Assembly (NCBI GenBank): GCA_947165685.1
Contig: CAMVBK010000004.1
Span: forward strand, 53,113 to 117,112
Direction of reading: 5' to 3'
Length of the DNA stretch: 64,000 bases
From: F23-D06 sp947165685
Lineage (GTDB): Bacteria > Bacteroidota > Bacteroidia > Bacteroidales > WCHB1-69
The first letter of the stretch is position 1. Every line of letters begins with the position of its first letter. Below the pieces are notes generated by a model that saw only the letters and a list, made by a program, of their open reading frames with translations, ran no database searches and was not told the origin of the DNA. Shown piece by piece: positions 8,078-16,698 of this stretch. The position numbers were made by a program, and so were the translations under genes.

Positions 8078-9685
8078 TTACTTGGGCTCGCCGTTTGTCG
8101 TAAGCACTTCTTTCGCTTTCAAAATCACCGGATCGGTCTTGTTGATGACGGGATAGAACGCCTCGTCACCGTAAAGGTTGCGACCTATCAGGGCTTTAAG
8201 CCATGTTTTCAGCTCCTTGGATGCGTTTGCCGACATCGCCGAAACCTTTTTCTTGTTGTTTTTCTCATAATAGCCGACGAGTTGCTGGAGCATCTGGTCG
8301 GTTATTGCCATGCTTGCGACGTACGATTTGGCATTGGTGTACTGCCTTTGAAGTGCCGACTTGTGCTCGTTGGCGTAGTGGAAAGCGAACTGGATGAGGG
8401 CTGACGAATTTGCGATATCATAGTACGCGTTCAAGTCGTCACCGCGATCGATGGGCACGAAGTAGTCGGGCATGATGCCGCCACCGCCATAAACTTTGCG
8501 GCCGGTCAACGTGTAATACACTTTGGTGCTGTCCAAATGGATGCTGTCGGCACTCTCCATCTCGCCGTTCAGCAGGCGTTTGTAGAGATCCTCGTAGTAA
8601 GCTTCCGTGCCGTTGTTGTATTCCCGTTGGATGCAGCGTCCGCTTGGCGTATAATATCGGGAGGTTGTCAGTCGGATGGAGGACTTGTCTGAAAGATCGA
8701 ACTGCCGCTGTACCAATCCTTTGCCGAAAGATCTCCGTCCCACAATGAAGCCGCGGTCATTGTCTTGCACGGCGCCGGCCACGATTTCGCTGGCGGAGGC
8801 GCTGAAGTCATCGATCAGGATGATCACCTTGCCGTCCTCGAAGTTGCCGTGCCGTGTGGCATAGATGACCTCTGGGCGAGTCTTGGAACCCGCTATGGAG
8901 ACGATTTCGCGGCGGTTGGGCAGGAGTTCGTCGCATACGCTGACGGCCGCGTCAAGGAAGCCGCCGGTGTTGGATCGCAAGTCCACCATCAGGTCGGTCA
9001 TGCCCTGGCGTTTCAGTTTCAGGATGGCGTCGCTGAACTCCTTGGCGGTGGTGCTGCCGAATTCGTTCAGCTTGATGTAGCCGGTGCGCGTGTCCATCAT
9101 GTAGGCCACGTCCACCGTATAGGTCGGGATGACTCCGCGGGTAATCTCGTAGGTGTATTTGTCCTTGAAGCCTGGGCGAAGGATTCCGACTTTCACTTTG
9201 GATCCCTTCTTTCCGCGCAACAACTTGAATGCCTGTTCGTTCTTGATGCCGATAATGGACTTGCCATCGACCTCGATCATTCTGTCGCCCGCCATGAGCC
9301 CGGCTTTTTCGGACGGGCCTCCGGAAATCACGGAGACCACCATCAGGGTGTCGTTCATGATGTTGAATTGGATGCCGATACCTTCAAACGCTCCTTCTAA
9401 AGTCTCCATCATGGTTTTGTTGTCTTCGGCGGTGGAGTAGGTGGAATGCGGGTCGAGGCCTTGCAGCATCGCATTGATGGCCAATCCGCAGATGGAGTCC
9501 ACATTCACGGAGTCCACATAGAATTGGTCGATATAACTCATTACTTCGCTCATCTTTTGGAGCTGTGCATTGCTTTTTCGGCTCAAACGGTTGGGGTTCA
9601 CGCGTAATGCAATGGAGAATCCCGCCAGAAAAGCCACGAGAATCCACAAAAAGATGAGGCATCCGTTACGTCTGTTTTCGTTCAT
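8078..9685 (-). CDS. S41 C-terminal processing peptidase (CtpA/Tsp family)
   Basis: Membrane-anchored serine protease that cleaves near C-termini, acting on the periplasmic side. A short cytosolic start is followed by one membrane anchor (about residues 9-27, CLIFLWILVAFLAGFSIAL). A PDZ domain covers about residues 85-170 (GIGIQFNIMNDTLMVVSV, GLMAGDRMIEVDG). The S41 core contains LRSNTGGFLDAAV, the catalytic Ser in IDDFSASASEIVAGA and the catalytic Lys in GRRSFGKGLVQ. At 535 residues it matches the Bacteroidota CtpA-like proteins. It has its own TAnnTTTG promoter 21 bp upstream, so it is separate from the gene ending at 9726. Confidence 0.93.
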   Translation of the reverse strand: MNENRRNGCLIFLWILVAFLAGFSIALRVNPNRLSRKSNAQLQKMSEVMSYIDQFYVDSVNVDSICGLAINAMLQGLDPHSTYSTAEDNKTMMETLEGAFEGIGIQFNIMNDTLMVVSVISGGPSEKAGLMAGDRMIEVDGKSIIGIKNEQAFKLLRGKKGSKVKVGILRPGFKDKYTYEITRGVIPTYTVDVAYMMDTRTGYIKLNEFGSTTAKEFSDAILKLKRQGMTDLMVDLRSNTGGFLDAAVSVCDELLPNRREIVSIAGSKTRPEVIYATRHGNFEDGKVIILIDDFSASASEIVAGAVQDNDRGFIVGRRSFGKGLVQRQFDLSDKSSIRLTTSRYYTPSGRCIQREYNNGTEAYYEDLYKRLLNGEMESADSIHLDSTKVYYTLTGRKVYGGGGIMPDYFVPIDRGDDLNAYYDIANSSALIQFAFHYANEHKSALQRQYTNAKSYVASMAITDQMLQQLVGYYEKNNKKKVSAMSANASKELKTWLKALIGRNLYGDEAFYPVINKTDPVILKAKEVLTTNGEPK

Positions 9686-9705
9686 CGTTTAAATTTATGA
9701 GGCGG

Positions 9706-9713
9706 CAAAAATA
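9706..9713 (-). promoter_or_regulatory. -7 promoter element for the S41 protease gene
   Basis: TATTTTTG on the minus strand, 21 bp upstream of the ATG at 9685. Confidence 0.6.
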
Positions 9714-9725
9714 TAAAATCCTCGC

Positions 9726-11222
9726 TTATTTTGGCAGGGTGGATGTGTCCAAATCAAATTGCATTTTTTGCAATGTCTGGAACTCCCGCGAGGAAAGCTG
9801 CACTTTGAGTTTGGCGGGCTTCCCGTCGCGCTTCACGGCAGTCAACCCGTTGACAGACACCTTGTTGAGATATTCCACAGGTTTTTTCAGTTCACTAAGA
9901 GTTCCGGTGGGATGATACAGGTTCAAAGCGCTGACCATGCCTGGCACCACCACGGTCATGTTCTCGACCTGTAGGTTCGGCCAGCATTTCATCCGCAGTT
10001 CGGGGCGGCTGTTGGCGGCGGTGTCGAGCAGCATGACGTTGACTAACGAATGGTAGCGGGCTGTGATCTCAAATGTGCAGTCGCGCATGACGATGTCGAA
10101 CGGGGTGTAGGCGTTGTAGCTGGAGCGGATGCGTACGGGGATGCAGTCGATGAATCGGCAGGAGTCGAATTCCACCGTGCCGTACATGGAGGAGAACTGG
10201 GTCTGCCGTTGCCGGAGGATGCACCGTTTCAGCAGGGCATCCCGCCCGTAGCAGTGGATGTCGAAGCGGTTGATGTCACAGTCCTCCAGTGTGGTGGCCG
10301 ACAGGTTGTTCGTGCCGAACACTCCCCAGTTGCCGTCGGCTGTCACCCGTTCGAACTTGGTGTTCCACAGGTTGTTGAGGGAGAAAGCGTAGCCGTAGTC
10401 GCGCCAACGGCCATAGCCCGAGTAGGTGCCCTCGACCGTCACGTCGCGGAAAGAGACTCTCGCGCAGTCGCGCACCCCGAACACCCCGTCGGCAATCAGC
10501 TTGCTCTTTGGCGTGTGCACGTGGACATCCTCCACCAGCACGTTGTATTGTCCTGCCAACGAAAGGCAGAAGGTCTTGTATTGGGAACCCATGACGCGGT
10601 TCAACGTCAGTCCCCGGAACACCTTCTGAGTTGTGTCCACCTTCACGAAGGTGGCATGCAAACGGGTGCTGTCGGTGTTCCACGGCGCGATGGGACGGTT
10701 CATCCCTTTCCCGTCGTGAATCCAAATGATGTCTTGACGATAGACACGATAGCCGTATCCTTCCCGCTCAGTCCACGGGTTTTGGTCCGTCAGGATGAGC
10801 AGGCAGTCGCCGTCTGCCAGTGCCGGTACCGTGCGGAAATCGCCGCCATCGACCATTGCCTTGGGGATGTCCACCGCTGCGACGGCATTTTGCAAGGCGA
10901 ACAGCGGGCCGTCATGACCGTTGTTCGTGACATGGATGACCAGTCCGCCGAAATCGGTTCGCGGGCCCAGCGGGATGCTCTGGAAATCGGAAGGCAGATC
11001 CATCTCAATCGTGTCGATGCCTTCGTAAGACACTTCCGCATTGTGCGCGCGCGCCGCCACATGGGTGTTGTAGATTGCCCAATAGCGCTCAACGCCGTCG
11101 GTCGCCTCGCGCAGCCCGAAGTCAAATGGTGAAATCTGCGCCATGACTGTCCGAAATGAGAGAAAAAGGATGACAACGATCATCGTCACCCGGAATATGC
11201 AAGTCTTGTAACTGAACATCAT
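9726..11222 (-). CDS. Secreted right-handed beta-helix protein
   Basis: 498 residues with a long signal peptide (IVVILFLSFRTVMAQ) and no sorting domain. The middle (about residues 190-400) is a series of short strands with repeated patterns such as FRGLTLNRVMG, VLVEDVHVHT, VSFRDVTVEGT, TLEDCDINRF and VMRDCTFEI, typical of pectate-lyase-like parallel beta-helices. Such proteins are often polysaccharide lyases or glycosidases, but no catalytic residues can be named here, so the activity stays open. It lies next to the GH97 genes and is divergently transcribed from the one at 11329, which is compatible with a role in glycan use. Confidence 0.7.
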   Translation of the reverse strand: MMFSYKTCIFRVTMIVVILFLSFRTVMAQISPFDFGLREATDGVERYWAIYNTHVAARAHNAEVSYEGIDTIEMDLPSDFQSIPLGPRTDFGGLVIHVTNNGHDGPLFALQNAVAAVDIPKAMVDGGDFRTVPALADGDCLLILTDQNPWTEREGYGYRVYRQDIIWIHDGKGMNRPIAPWNTDSTRLHATFVKVDTTQKVFRGLTLNRVMGSQYKTFCLSLAGQYNVLVEDVHVHTPKSKLIADGVFGVRDCARVSFRDVTVEGTYSGYGRWRDYGYAFSLNNLWNTKFERVTADGNWGVFGTNNLSATTLEDCDINRFDIHCYGRDALLKRCILRQRQTQFSSMYGTVEFDSCRFIDCIPVRIRSSYNAYTPFDIVMRDCTFEITARYHSLVNVMLLDTAANSRPELRMKCWPNLQVENMTVVVPGMVSALNLYHPTGTLSELKKPVEYLNKVSVNGLTAVKRDGKPAKLKVQLSSREFQTLQKMQFDLDTSTLPK

Positions 11223-11278
11223 ACAATAGTCCTAAGTATTCCATTATCTGTCAACAAATATCACAAAAATAAAATCGG

Positions 11279-11302
11279 CAAAGATAAAAAATTCTATCTT
11301 TG
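11279..11302. promoter_or_regulatory. Closely spaced divergent promoters, beta-helix and GH97
   Basis: CAAAGATA (11279-11286; TATCTTTG on the minus strand) and TATCTTTG (11295-11302) are the same octamer in inverted orientation 8 bp apart. They face the beta-helix gene (ATG at 11222) and the GH97 gene (ATG at 11329). The overlap suggests the two promoters compete or share control. Confidence 0.65.
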
Positions 11303-11328
11303 CGCTTTCATATTTTGAATCCTTAGCA

Positions 11329-13707
11329 ATGAAGAAAACCTTTACCTTCTTTTTGATTCTGACGGTCTTGACCGCGTTGCCGTCTTTCGCCCAAAATTAT
11401 CCCAAAGCCCCCGCCATGCCGACGGACGCGCTGACTCTGCAAAGTCCGGACCGGCAGTTGGAAATGCGTTTTGCGGTGGTCAACGGACAACCGCAGTACG
11501 CCCTCAGCCGCGCGGGGAAGCCTGTGGTGTTGCCCTCGCGCATGGGCTTCACCCTTGAATGGCGCGACGACCTTGCACACGCCTTCGTGCTGAAAGACAA
11601 GATTTATAGCTCTTTCGACGAAACGTGGGAACCCGTTTGGGGCGAGGAGGCGCACATTCGCAACCACTACAATGAACTGCTCGTAACCCTTGAGCAGCCT
11701 ATCGGCAGTGTGGAGAGCATGGACCACTCCACGGAAAAGAAAGCCACGGTGATGCGCATCCGTTTCCGTCTCTATGACGACGGTCTCGGCTTCCGCTACG
11801 AATTTCCGGTGGAGAATGCGCTGGCCTATTTTTGGCTCACCGAGGAGCTGACGGAGTTCGCCATGACCGGTGACCACACCGCCTGGTGGATTCCCGGCGA
11901 CTACGACACTCAGGAATACAACTACACCGAGTCGAAGCTGTCGGAAATCCGCGGCCTGTACGATGATGCCCACAAGGGCGGAGGCTGGCCGTGGAAGGGG
12001 TTCTCGCCCACGGGTGTGCAGACCGCTCTGCAAATGAAAACCGCCGACGGACTGTATGTCAATATCCACGAAGCGGCGGTTCTGGACTACCCGACCATGC
12101 ATTTGGATCTCGACGACAAGACCTTCGTGTTCCGCGCCTGGCTATCGCCGGACGCCACTGGCTACAAAGGACGGCTTCAGGCACCGTGCCACACACCTTG
12201 GCGCACCGTGCAGGTCTGCGAGAAGGCCACTGACGTGCTTGCCTCGCGCCTCATCCTCAACCTCAACGAGCCGTGCGCTATCAAGGATGTCTCTTGGATT
12301 CACCCCGTGAAGTACATGGGCGTTTGGTGGGAGATGATCAGCGACAAAAACTGCTGGTCCTACACCAACGATTTTCCCTCCGTGCGGCTTGGAAATCCTG
12401 AAAACAAGGATGTTACGCCCGAGGTTGAAGGGGTTACGGACTATACGAAAGCTACGCCGCATGGCCGTCACGCCGCCAACAACGAGAATGTGCGCCGCTA
12501 CATCGACTTCGCGGCTGCCCACGGTTTCGATGCCCTGCTCATCGAGGGATGGAACATCGGTTGGGAGGATTGGTACGGCAAGGACAAGGATTACGTCTTC
12601 GACTTCCTCACGCCCTATCCCGATTTCGACCTGCCCGCACTGAACAAGTATGCCCACGAGAAGGGTATCCGACTGATTATGCATCATGAAAGTTCCTCAT
12701 CTACAATTAATTACGAACGATGGATGGAGAAAGCCTACAATTTGATGAACCAATACGGCTATGACGCGGTGAAGAGTGGCTACGTGGGCCATATCCTGCC
12801 GCACGGCGAGGGGCATTACAGCCAGCCCATCATCAACCACTACCATTACGCCGTCGTGGAGGCGGCCAAGCACCACATCATGGTTAACGCCCACGAGGCT
12901 GTGCGCCCGACAGGCCTATGCCGCACCTGGCCCAACATGATCGGCAACGAGAGCGCCATGGGCACTGAGTTCCGCGGAACCATCAAACCCGGCCACACAG
13001 CCATCTTGCCGTTCACGCGTTTGCAGGGCGGTCCGATGGACTACACCCCCGGCATCTTCGAGACCGACATGGGCAAGATTATCAGTTGGGGCAAGGGAAA
13101 CCGGATGCAGCACACGATCTGCAATCAGCTCGGTCTCTACGTCACCTTCTATTCACCTTTGCAGATGGCCGCTGACTTCCCGGAGCATTACGAACCCTTC
13201 ATGGATGCCTTCCAGTTCATTAAAGATGTGGCTGTGGATTGGGACACCAGCATCTACATTATGGCCGAGCCGGGCGACTACATCGTGACGGCTCGTCATC
13301 CGAAGATTTCCTCGCTGAACAAGGCTGCCGAAGGGGTGGGTGAGCTGCTCGATGGCAAGAAGGGGGTGATTTCCAACGCCGCCCGTTTCGTCTATGCCAT
13401 TCCCGATTCCGTTGTGGGGACGCGATTCGTCGCGTCCGACTTCCAACCTCGCGATGTGTGGTACATCGGCGGCGTCACCGACGAGAATGCCCGCGAAGTG
13501 GAGGTGAAGCTGGATTTCCTGAAACCTGGCGTGAAGTACGAGGCCACCATCTATGCCGATGCGAAGGATGCCTGTGGCCTGCCCGGCGACGGCTACAATC
13601 CTCAAAAATACACCATTACAAAGAAAAACGTAACATCCAAAAACGTGCTGAAGCTGCGGATGGCACCGTGTGGCGGTTTCGCGGTGTCGGTGCGGGAGAC
13701 ACGTTGA
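11329..13707 (+). CDS. GH97 glycosidase, inverting SusB-type alpha-glucosidase-like (paralog 1)
   Basis: Periplasmic glycoside hydrolase; residues 1-21 (MKKTFTFFLILTVLTALPSFA) are a signal peptide. N-terminal beta domain with QSPDRQLEMRF, then FDETWEPVWGEEAHIRNHYNEL. The TIM barrel has GVWWEMI, LIEGWNIGWEDW, IRLIMHHESS, VNAHEAVRPTGLCRTWPNMIGNESAMGTEF and the LQGGPMDYTPG block. The Glu residues in MHHE, NAHE and GNES match the general bases and the acid of SusB, so an inverting alpha-glucosidase activity is the family expectation. At 792 residues it is somewhat longer than SusB. A close paralog follows at 14344 with msrA in between; the C-terminal coding DNA of the two is nearly identical over at least 90 bp. 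Confidence 0.9.
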   Translation: MKKTFTFFLILTVLTALPSFAQNYPKAPAMPTDALTLQSPDRQLEMRFAVVNGQPQYALSRAGKPVVLPSRMGFTLEWRDDLAHAFVLKDKIYSSFDETWEPVWGEEAHIRNHYNELLVTLEQPIGSVESMDHSTEKKATVMRIRFRLYDDGLGFRYEFPVENALAYFWLTEELTEFAMTGDHTAWWIPGDYDTQEYNYTESKLSEIRGLYDDAHKGGGWPWKGFSPTGVQTALQMKTADGLYVNIHEAAVLDYPTMHLDLDDKTFVFRAWLSPDATGYKGRLQAPCHTPWRTVQVCEKATDVLASRLILNLNEPCAIKDVSWIHPVKYMGVWWEMISDKNCWSYTNDFPSVRLGNPENKDVTPEVEGVTDYTKATPHGRHAANNENVRRYIDFAAAHGFDALLIEGWNIGWEDWYGKDKDYVFDFLTPYPDFDLPALNKYAHEKGIRLIMHHESSSSTINYERWMEKAYNLMNQYGYDAVKSGYVGHILPHGEGHYSQPIINHYHYAVVEAAKHHIMVNAHEAVRPTGLCRTWPNMIGNESAMGTEFRGTIKPGHTAILPFTRLQGGPMDYTPGIFETDMGKIISWGKGNRMQHTICNQLGLYVTFYSPLQMAADFPEHYEPFMDAFQFIKDVAVDWDTSIYIMAEPGDYIVTARHPKISSLNKAAEGVGELLDGKKGVISNAARFVYAIPDSVVGTRFVASDFQPRDVWYIGGVTDENAREVEVKLDFLKPGVKYEATIYADAKDACGLPGDGYNPQKYTITKKNVTSKNVLKLRMAPCGGFAVSVRETR

Positions 13708-13769
13708 TTTTTCCAAGGTCAAAGGTCGATAAGTATCTTGGCTGTAATTTTTTATTCGAAAAAACGATT

Positions 13770-14276
13770 ATGAAAGAAATCTATTTGGCTGGCGGATGCT
13801 TTTGGGGCACCGAGCACTATTTCAAGCAGATGGACGGGGTACTCTCCACCGAGACGGGCTTCGCCAACGGCAACACCGACAATCCGACCTACGAGGAGGT
13901 CTATACCGACACCACCGGTTTCGCAGAGACCGTCAAAGTGGTCTATGACGAGCGGCGCATCTCGCTGCGGTTCCTCATCGACATGTTTTTCCATGCCATC
14001 GACCCCACGATACTCAACCGGCAGGGACACGACATTGGCACGCGCTACCGCACCGGGGTCTATTACGTGGACGAAGCGGACCGAGCGGTCATCGAAGCCG
14101 TGTTCCGGGAGAAGCAGGCGGACTACGCAGAACCCATCGTGACGGAGTTGGAGCCATTGCGCAACTACTTCCCCGCCTCGGAGTACCACCAAGACTACCT
14201 CGACAAGCATCCCGACGGCTATTGCCACTTGCCGGTGGAACTGTTCCGTTTTGCCAAGGAAGCGTCGCGAAAATAG
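13770..14276 (+). CDS. msrA: Peptide-methionine (S)-S-oxide reductase
   Basis: Repairs oxidised methionine in proteins. The catalytic motif GGCFWGTEHYF with Cys10 lies at the N-terminus, followed by TGFANGNTDNPTYEEV, DIGTRYRTGVYY and YFPASEYHQDYL, all MsrA hallmarks. The ATG at 13770 is chosen because MKEIYLAGGCFWG starts there; the frame is open for 104 codons upstream only because it overlaps the end of the GH97 gene in another frame. 168 residues is the common length. A Cys near the end (GYCHLP) could be the resolving residue. It sits between two GH97 paralogs in the same direction, an unusual place with no obvious functional link. Confidence 0.93.
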   Translation: MKEIYLAGGCFWGTEHYFKQMDGVLSTETGFANGNTDNPTYEEVYTDTTGFAETVKVVYDERRISLRFLIDMFFHAIDPTILNRQGHDIGTRYRTGVYYVDEADRAVIEAVFREKQADYAEPIVTELEPLRNYFPASEYHQDYLDKHPDGYCHLPVELFRFAKEASRK

Positions 14277-14343
14277 GGGCCCTTTTTTCGCTGGATTGAG
14301 AAAGTTGTTTGAAAAAATAGAATTCTAATATAAAATACTTGTA

Positions 14344-16686
14344 ATGAGTAAATTACATATTTTCTTGACCATCATGGCGATGTTTTTGTCATCGTACGCC
14401 GTGTCACAAACCCACACGTCAGCACAAACCATGCCCGCCGAGGCATTGACGCTGCAAAGTCCCGACCGGCAGTTGGAGCTGCGTTTCGCGGTAGTCAACG
14501 GGCAGCCGCAATACACCCTCAATCGTGCGGGGAACCCCGTGGTGTTGCCCTCCCGCATGGGCTTCACCCTCATCGGGAGGAAAAGCCTCGACCGCGACTT
14601 CACGCTGACGGATTCGCAGACAAGCACCTTCGATGAGGTGTGGGAGCCGGTGTGGGGCGAGGAGGCGCATATTCGCAATCATTACAACGAATTGCTCGTG
14701 ACCTTGGAGCAGCACGGTGCCCTCGACTGGCAGGGCAAGCTGATTCCGCAAGCCACCGTCATGCTGGTTCGGTTCCGTCTCTACGATGATGGGCTCGCGT
14801 TTCGATACGAGTTTCCTTACGACAATGCACTGACGTACTTCAATATAAAGGATGAACTGACCGAGTTTGCCATGACCGGCGATCACACTGCCTGGTGGAT
14901 TCCCGGCGACTATGACACGCAGGAGTATTACATCACCCAAAGCCGTCTCAGTGAGGTGCCGAGGCATATCCGCCACATTCAGGCCACTTACGACAACGTC
15001 TTCACTCCAATTCCCGGCGCATCGGTGCAGACTGCCCTGCAGATGCGCACAGATGACGGGCTCTACCTCAACATCCACGAGGCGGCCGCTGTTGATTTCC
15101 CTGCCATGCACTTGGCGTTGGATACACTGCACTTCGTCTTCCGTGCGGCGTTGACCCCCGACGCGCAAGGAGTGAAAGGGCGGTTGCAGACCCCGTGCCA
15201 TACTCCGTGGCGCACCGTGATGGTGTGTGAGAAAGCTACCGATGTGCTTGCCTCGCGCCTTATCCTCAACCTCAACGAACCGTGCGCCATCAAGGATGTC
15301 TCCTGGATTCATCCCGTGAAATATATGGGCGTGTGGTGGGAGATGATCACGGGCAAAGGGACATGGAACTACACTGACGATTTTCGCAGCGTGAAACTTG
15401 GTGAGACTGACTTCGTGCATGCGAAGCCCAATGGCCGCCACAGCGCCAGCAACGAGAACGTGCGCCGCTACATTGATTTTGCTGCTGAGAATGGCTTCGA
15501 TGCCGTCCTCGTGGAGGGTTGGAACATCGGTTGGGAAGATTGGGTGGGCAACCTCAAGGAGATGCCTTTTGATTTCGTCACGCCCTATCCCGACTTTGAC
15601 CTGCCGGCGCTGAACCGCTACGCCCACGAGAAGGGAGTGCGTCTCATCATGCATCACGAGACCGGTTCCGTGACACCGAACTACGACCGCTGGATGGACA
15701 CCGCCTACCGTTTGATGACGCGGTACGGTTATGACGCGGTGAAGAGCGGTTATGTGGGCGACATAGTGCCTTTCGGTGAGCATCACGGCAGCCAGTCCAT
15801 CATACGGCACTACCACAGGGCGGTCACCGAAACGGCCGGGCATCGCCTCATGATCAACGCCCATGAGGCGGTTCGCCCGACAGGCCTTTGCCGCACCTGG
15901 CCCAACATGATCGGCAATGAGAGTGCCATGGGTACCGAGTTCAAGAGCCGGATTCCGCCCGGACACGCCACCATCCTGCCTTTCACGCGGCTTCAGGGTG
16001 GTCCCATGGACTACACCCCCGGTATCTTCGAGCCTGACATGGGCAAGTTCGTGTCGTGGAGGGCAGGCCAGAAGATGAACACCACCATCTGCAACCAACT
16101 GGGCCTCTACGTCACCTTCTACTCACCTCTGCAGATGGCCGCCGACTTTCCGGAACACTATGCACCTTTCATGGATGCCTTCCAGTTCATCAAGGACGTG
16201 GCGGTGGATTGGGACACCTCCCTTTACCTCATGGCCGAGCCGGGCGACTACATCGTGACGGCCCGTCATCCGAAGATTTCCTCGCTGAACAAGGCTGCCG
16301 AAGGGGTGGGTGAACTGTCCGATGGCAAGAAAGGGGTGATTTCCAATGCCACTCGGTTCGTGTATGCCATTCCCGATTCCATTGTGGAGACGCGATTCCT
16401 CGCGTCCGATTGCCAGCCCCGCGACGTCTGGTACATCGGCGGCATCACCGACGAGAATGCCCGCGAAGTGGTAGTGAAGCTGGACTTTCTGAAACCCGGC
16501 GTGAAATACGAGGCCACTATATATGCTGACGCGAAGGATGCCTGCGGTCTTCCTGAAAATTCTGAATGGAAATATAACCCTCAAGCATATACCATCACGA
16601 AGAAGACCGTCACGGCCAAGAGTGTGTTGAAGCTGCGGATGGCACCGTGCGGCGGGTTTGCGGTTTCGCTGCGGGAGGTGCGGTGA
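14344..16686 (+). CDS. GH97 glycosidase, inverting SusB-type alpha-glucosidase-like (paralog 2)
   Basis: 780 residues, same architecture as the protein from 11329: signal peptide (MSKLHIFLTIMAMFLSSYAVSQ), beta domain with FDEVWEPVWGEEAHIRNHYNEL, TIM barrel with VLVEGWNIGWEDW, VRLIMHHETG, INAHEAVRPTGLCRTWPNMIGNESAMGTEF, and a C-terminal beta domain. The catalytic Glu positions expected from SusB are all retained, so it should be active. The two paralogs differ most in the region before the barrel and in the linker after DFRSV, where this copy lacks about 15 residues. Only 12 bp separate it from the polymerase gene at 16699, which suggests co-transcription. Confidence 0.9.
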   Translation: MSKLHIFLTIMAMFLSSYAVSQTHTSAQTMPAEALTLQSPDRQLELRFAVVNGQPQYTLNRAGNPVVLPSRMGFTLIGRKSLDRDFTLTDSQTSTFDEVWEPVWGEEAHIRNHYNELLVTLEQHGALDWQGKLIPQATVMLVRFRLYDDGLAFRYEFPYDNALTYFNIKDELTEFAMTGDHTAWWIPGDYDTQEYYITQSRLSEVPRHIRHIQATYDNVFTPIPGASVQTALQMRTDDGLYLNIHEAAAVDFPAMHLALDTLHFVFRAALTPDAQGVKGRLQTPCHTPWRTVMVCEKATDVLASRLILNLNEPCAIKDVSWIHPVKYMGVWWEMITGKGTWNYTDDFRSVKLGETDFVHAKPNGRHSASNENVRRYIDFAAENGFDAVLVEGWNIGWEDWVGNLKEMPFDFVTPYPDFDLPALNRYAHEKGVRLIMHHETGSVTPNYDRWMDTAYRLMTRYGYDAVKSGYVGDIVPFGEHHGSQSIIRHYHRAVTETAGHRLMINAHEAVRPTGLCRTWPNMIGNESAMGTEFKSRIPPGHATILPFTRLQGGPMDYTPGIFEPDMGKFVSWRAGQKMNTTICNQLGLYVTFYSPLQMAADFPEHYAPFMDAFQFIKDVAVDWDTSLYLMAEPGDYIVTARHPKISSLNKAAEGVGELSDGKKGVISNATRFVYAIPDSIVETRFLASDCQPRDVWYIGGITDENAREVVVKLDFLKPGVKYEATIYADAKDACGLPENSEWKYNPQAYTITKKTVTAKSVLKLRMAPCGGFAVSLREVR

Positions 16687-16698
16687 TTTTTACGCTTA

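Noticed and set aside
14419..16098. 559-codon minus-strand frame opposite the second GH97 gene
   Set aside because: Shadow of the GC-rich codons of the GH97 gene; the protein is rich in His, Gly and Val without any motif. The similar frame opposite the first GH97-type gene (5706-7043) was rejected for the same reason.
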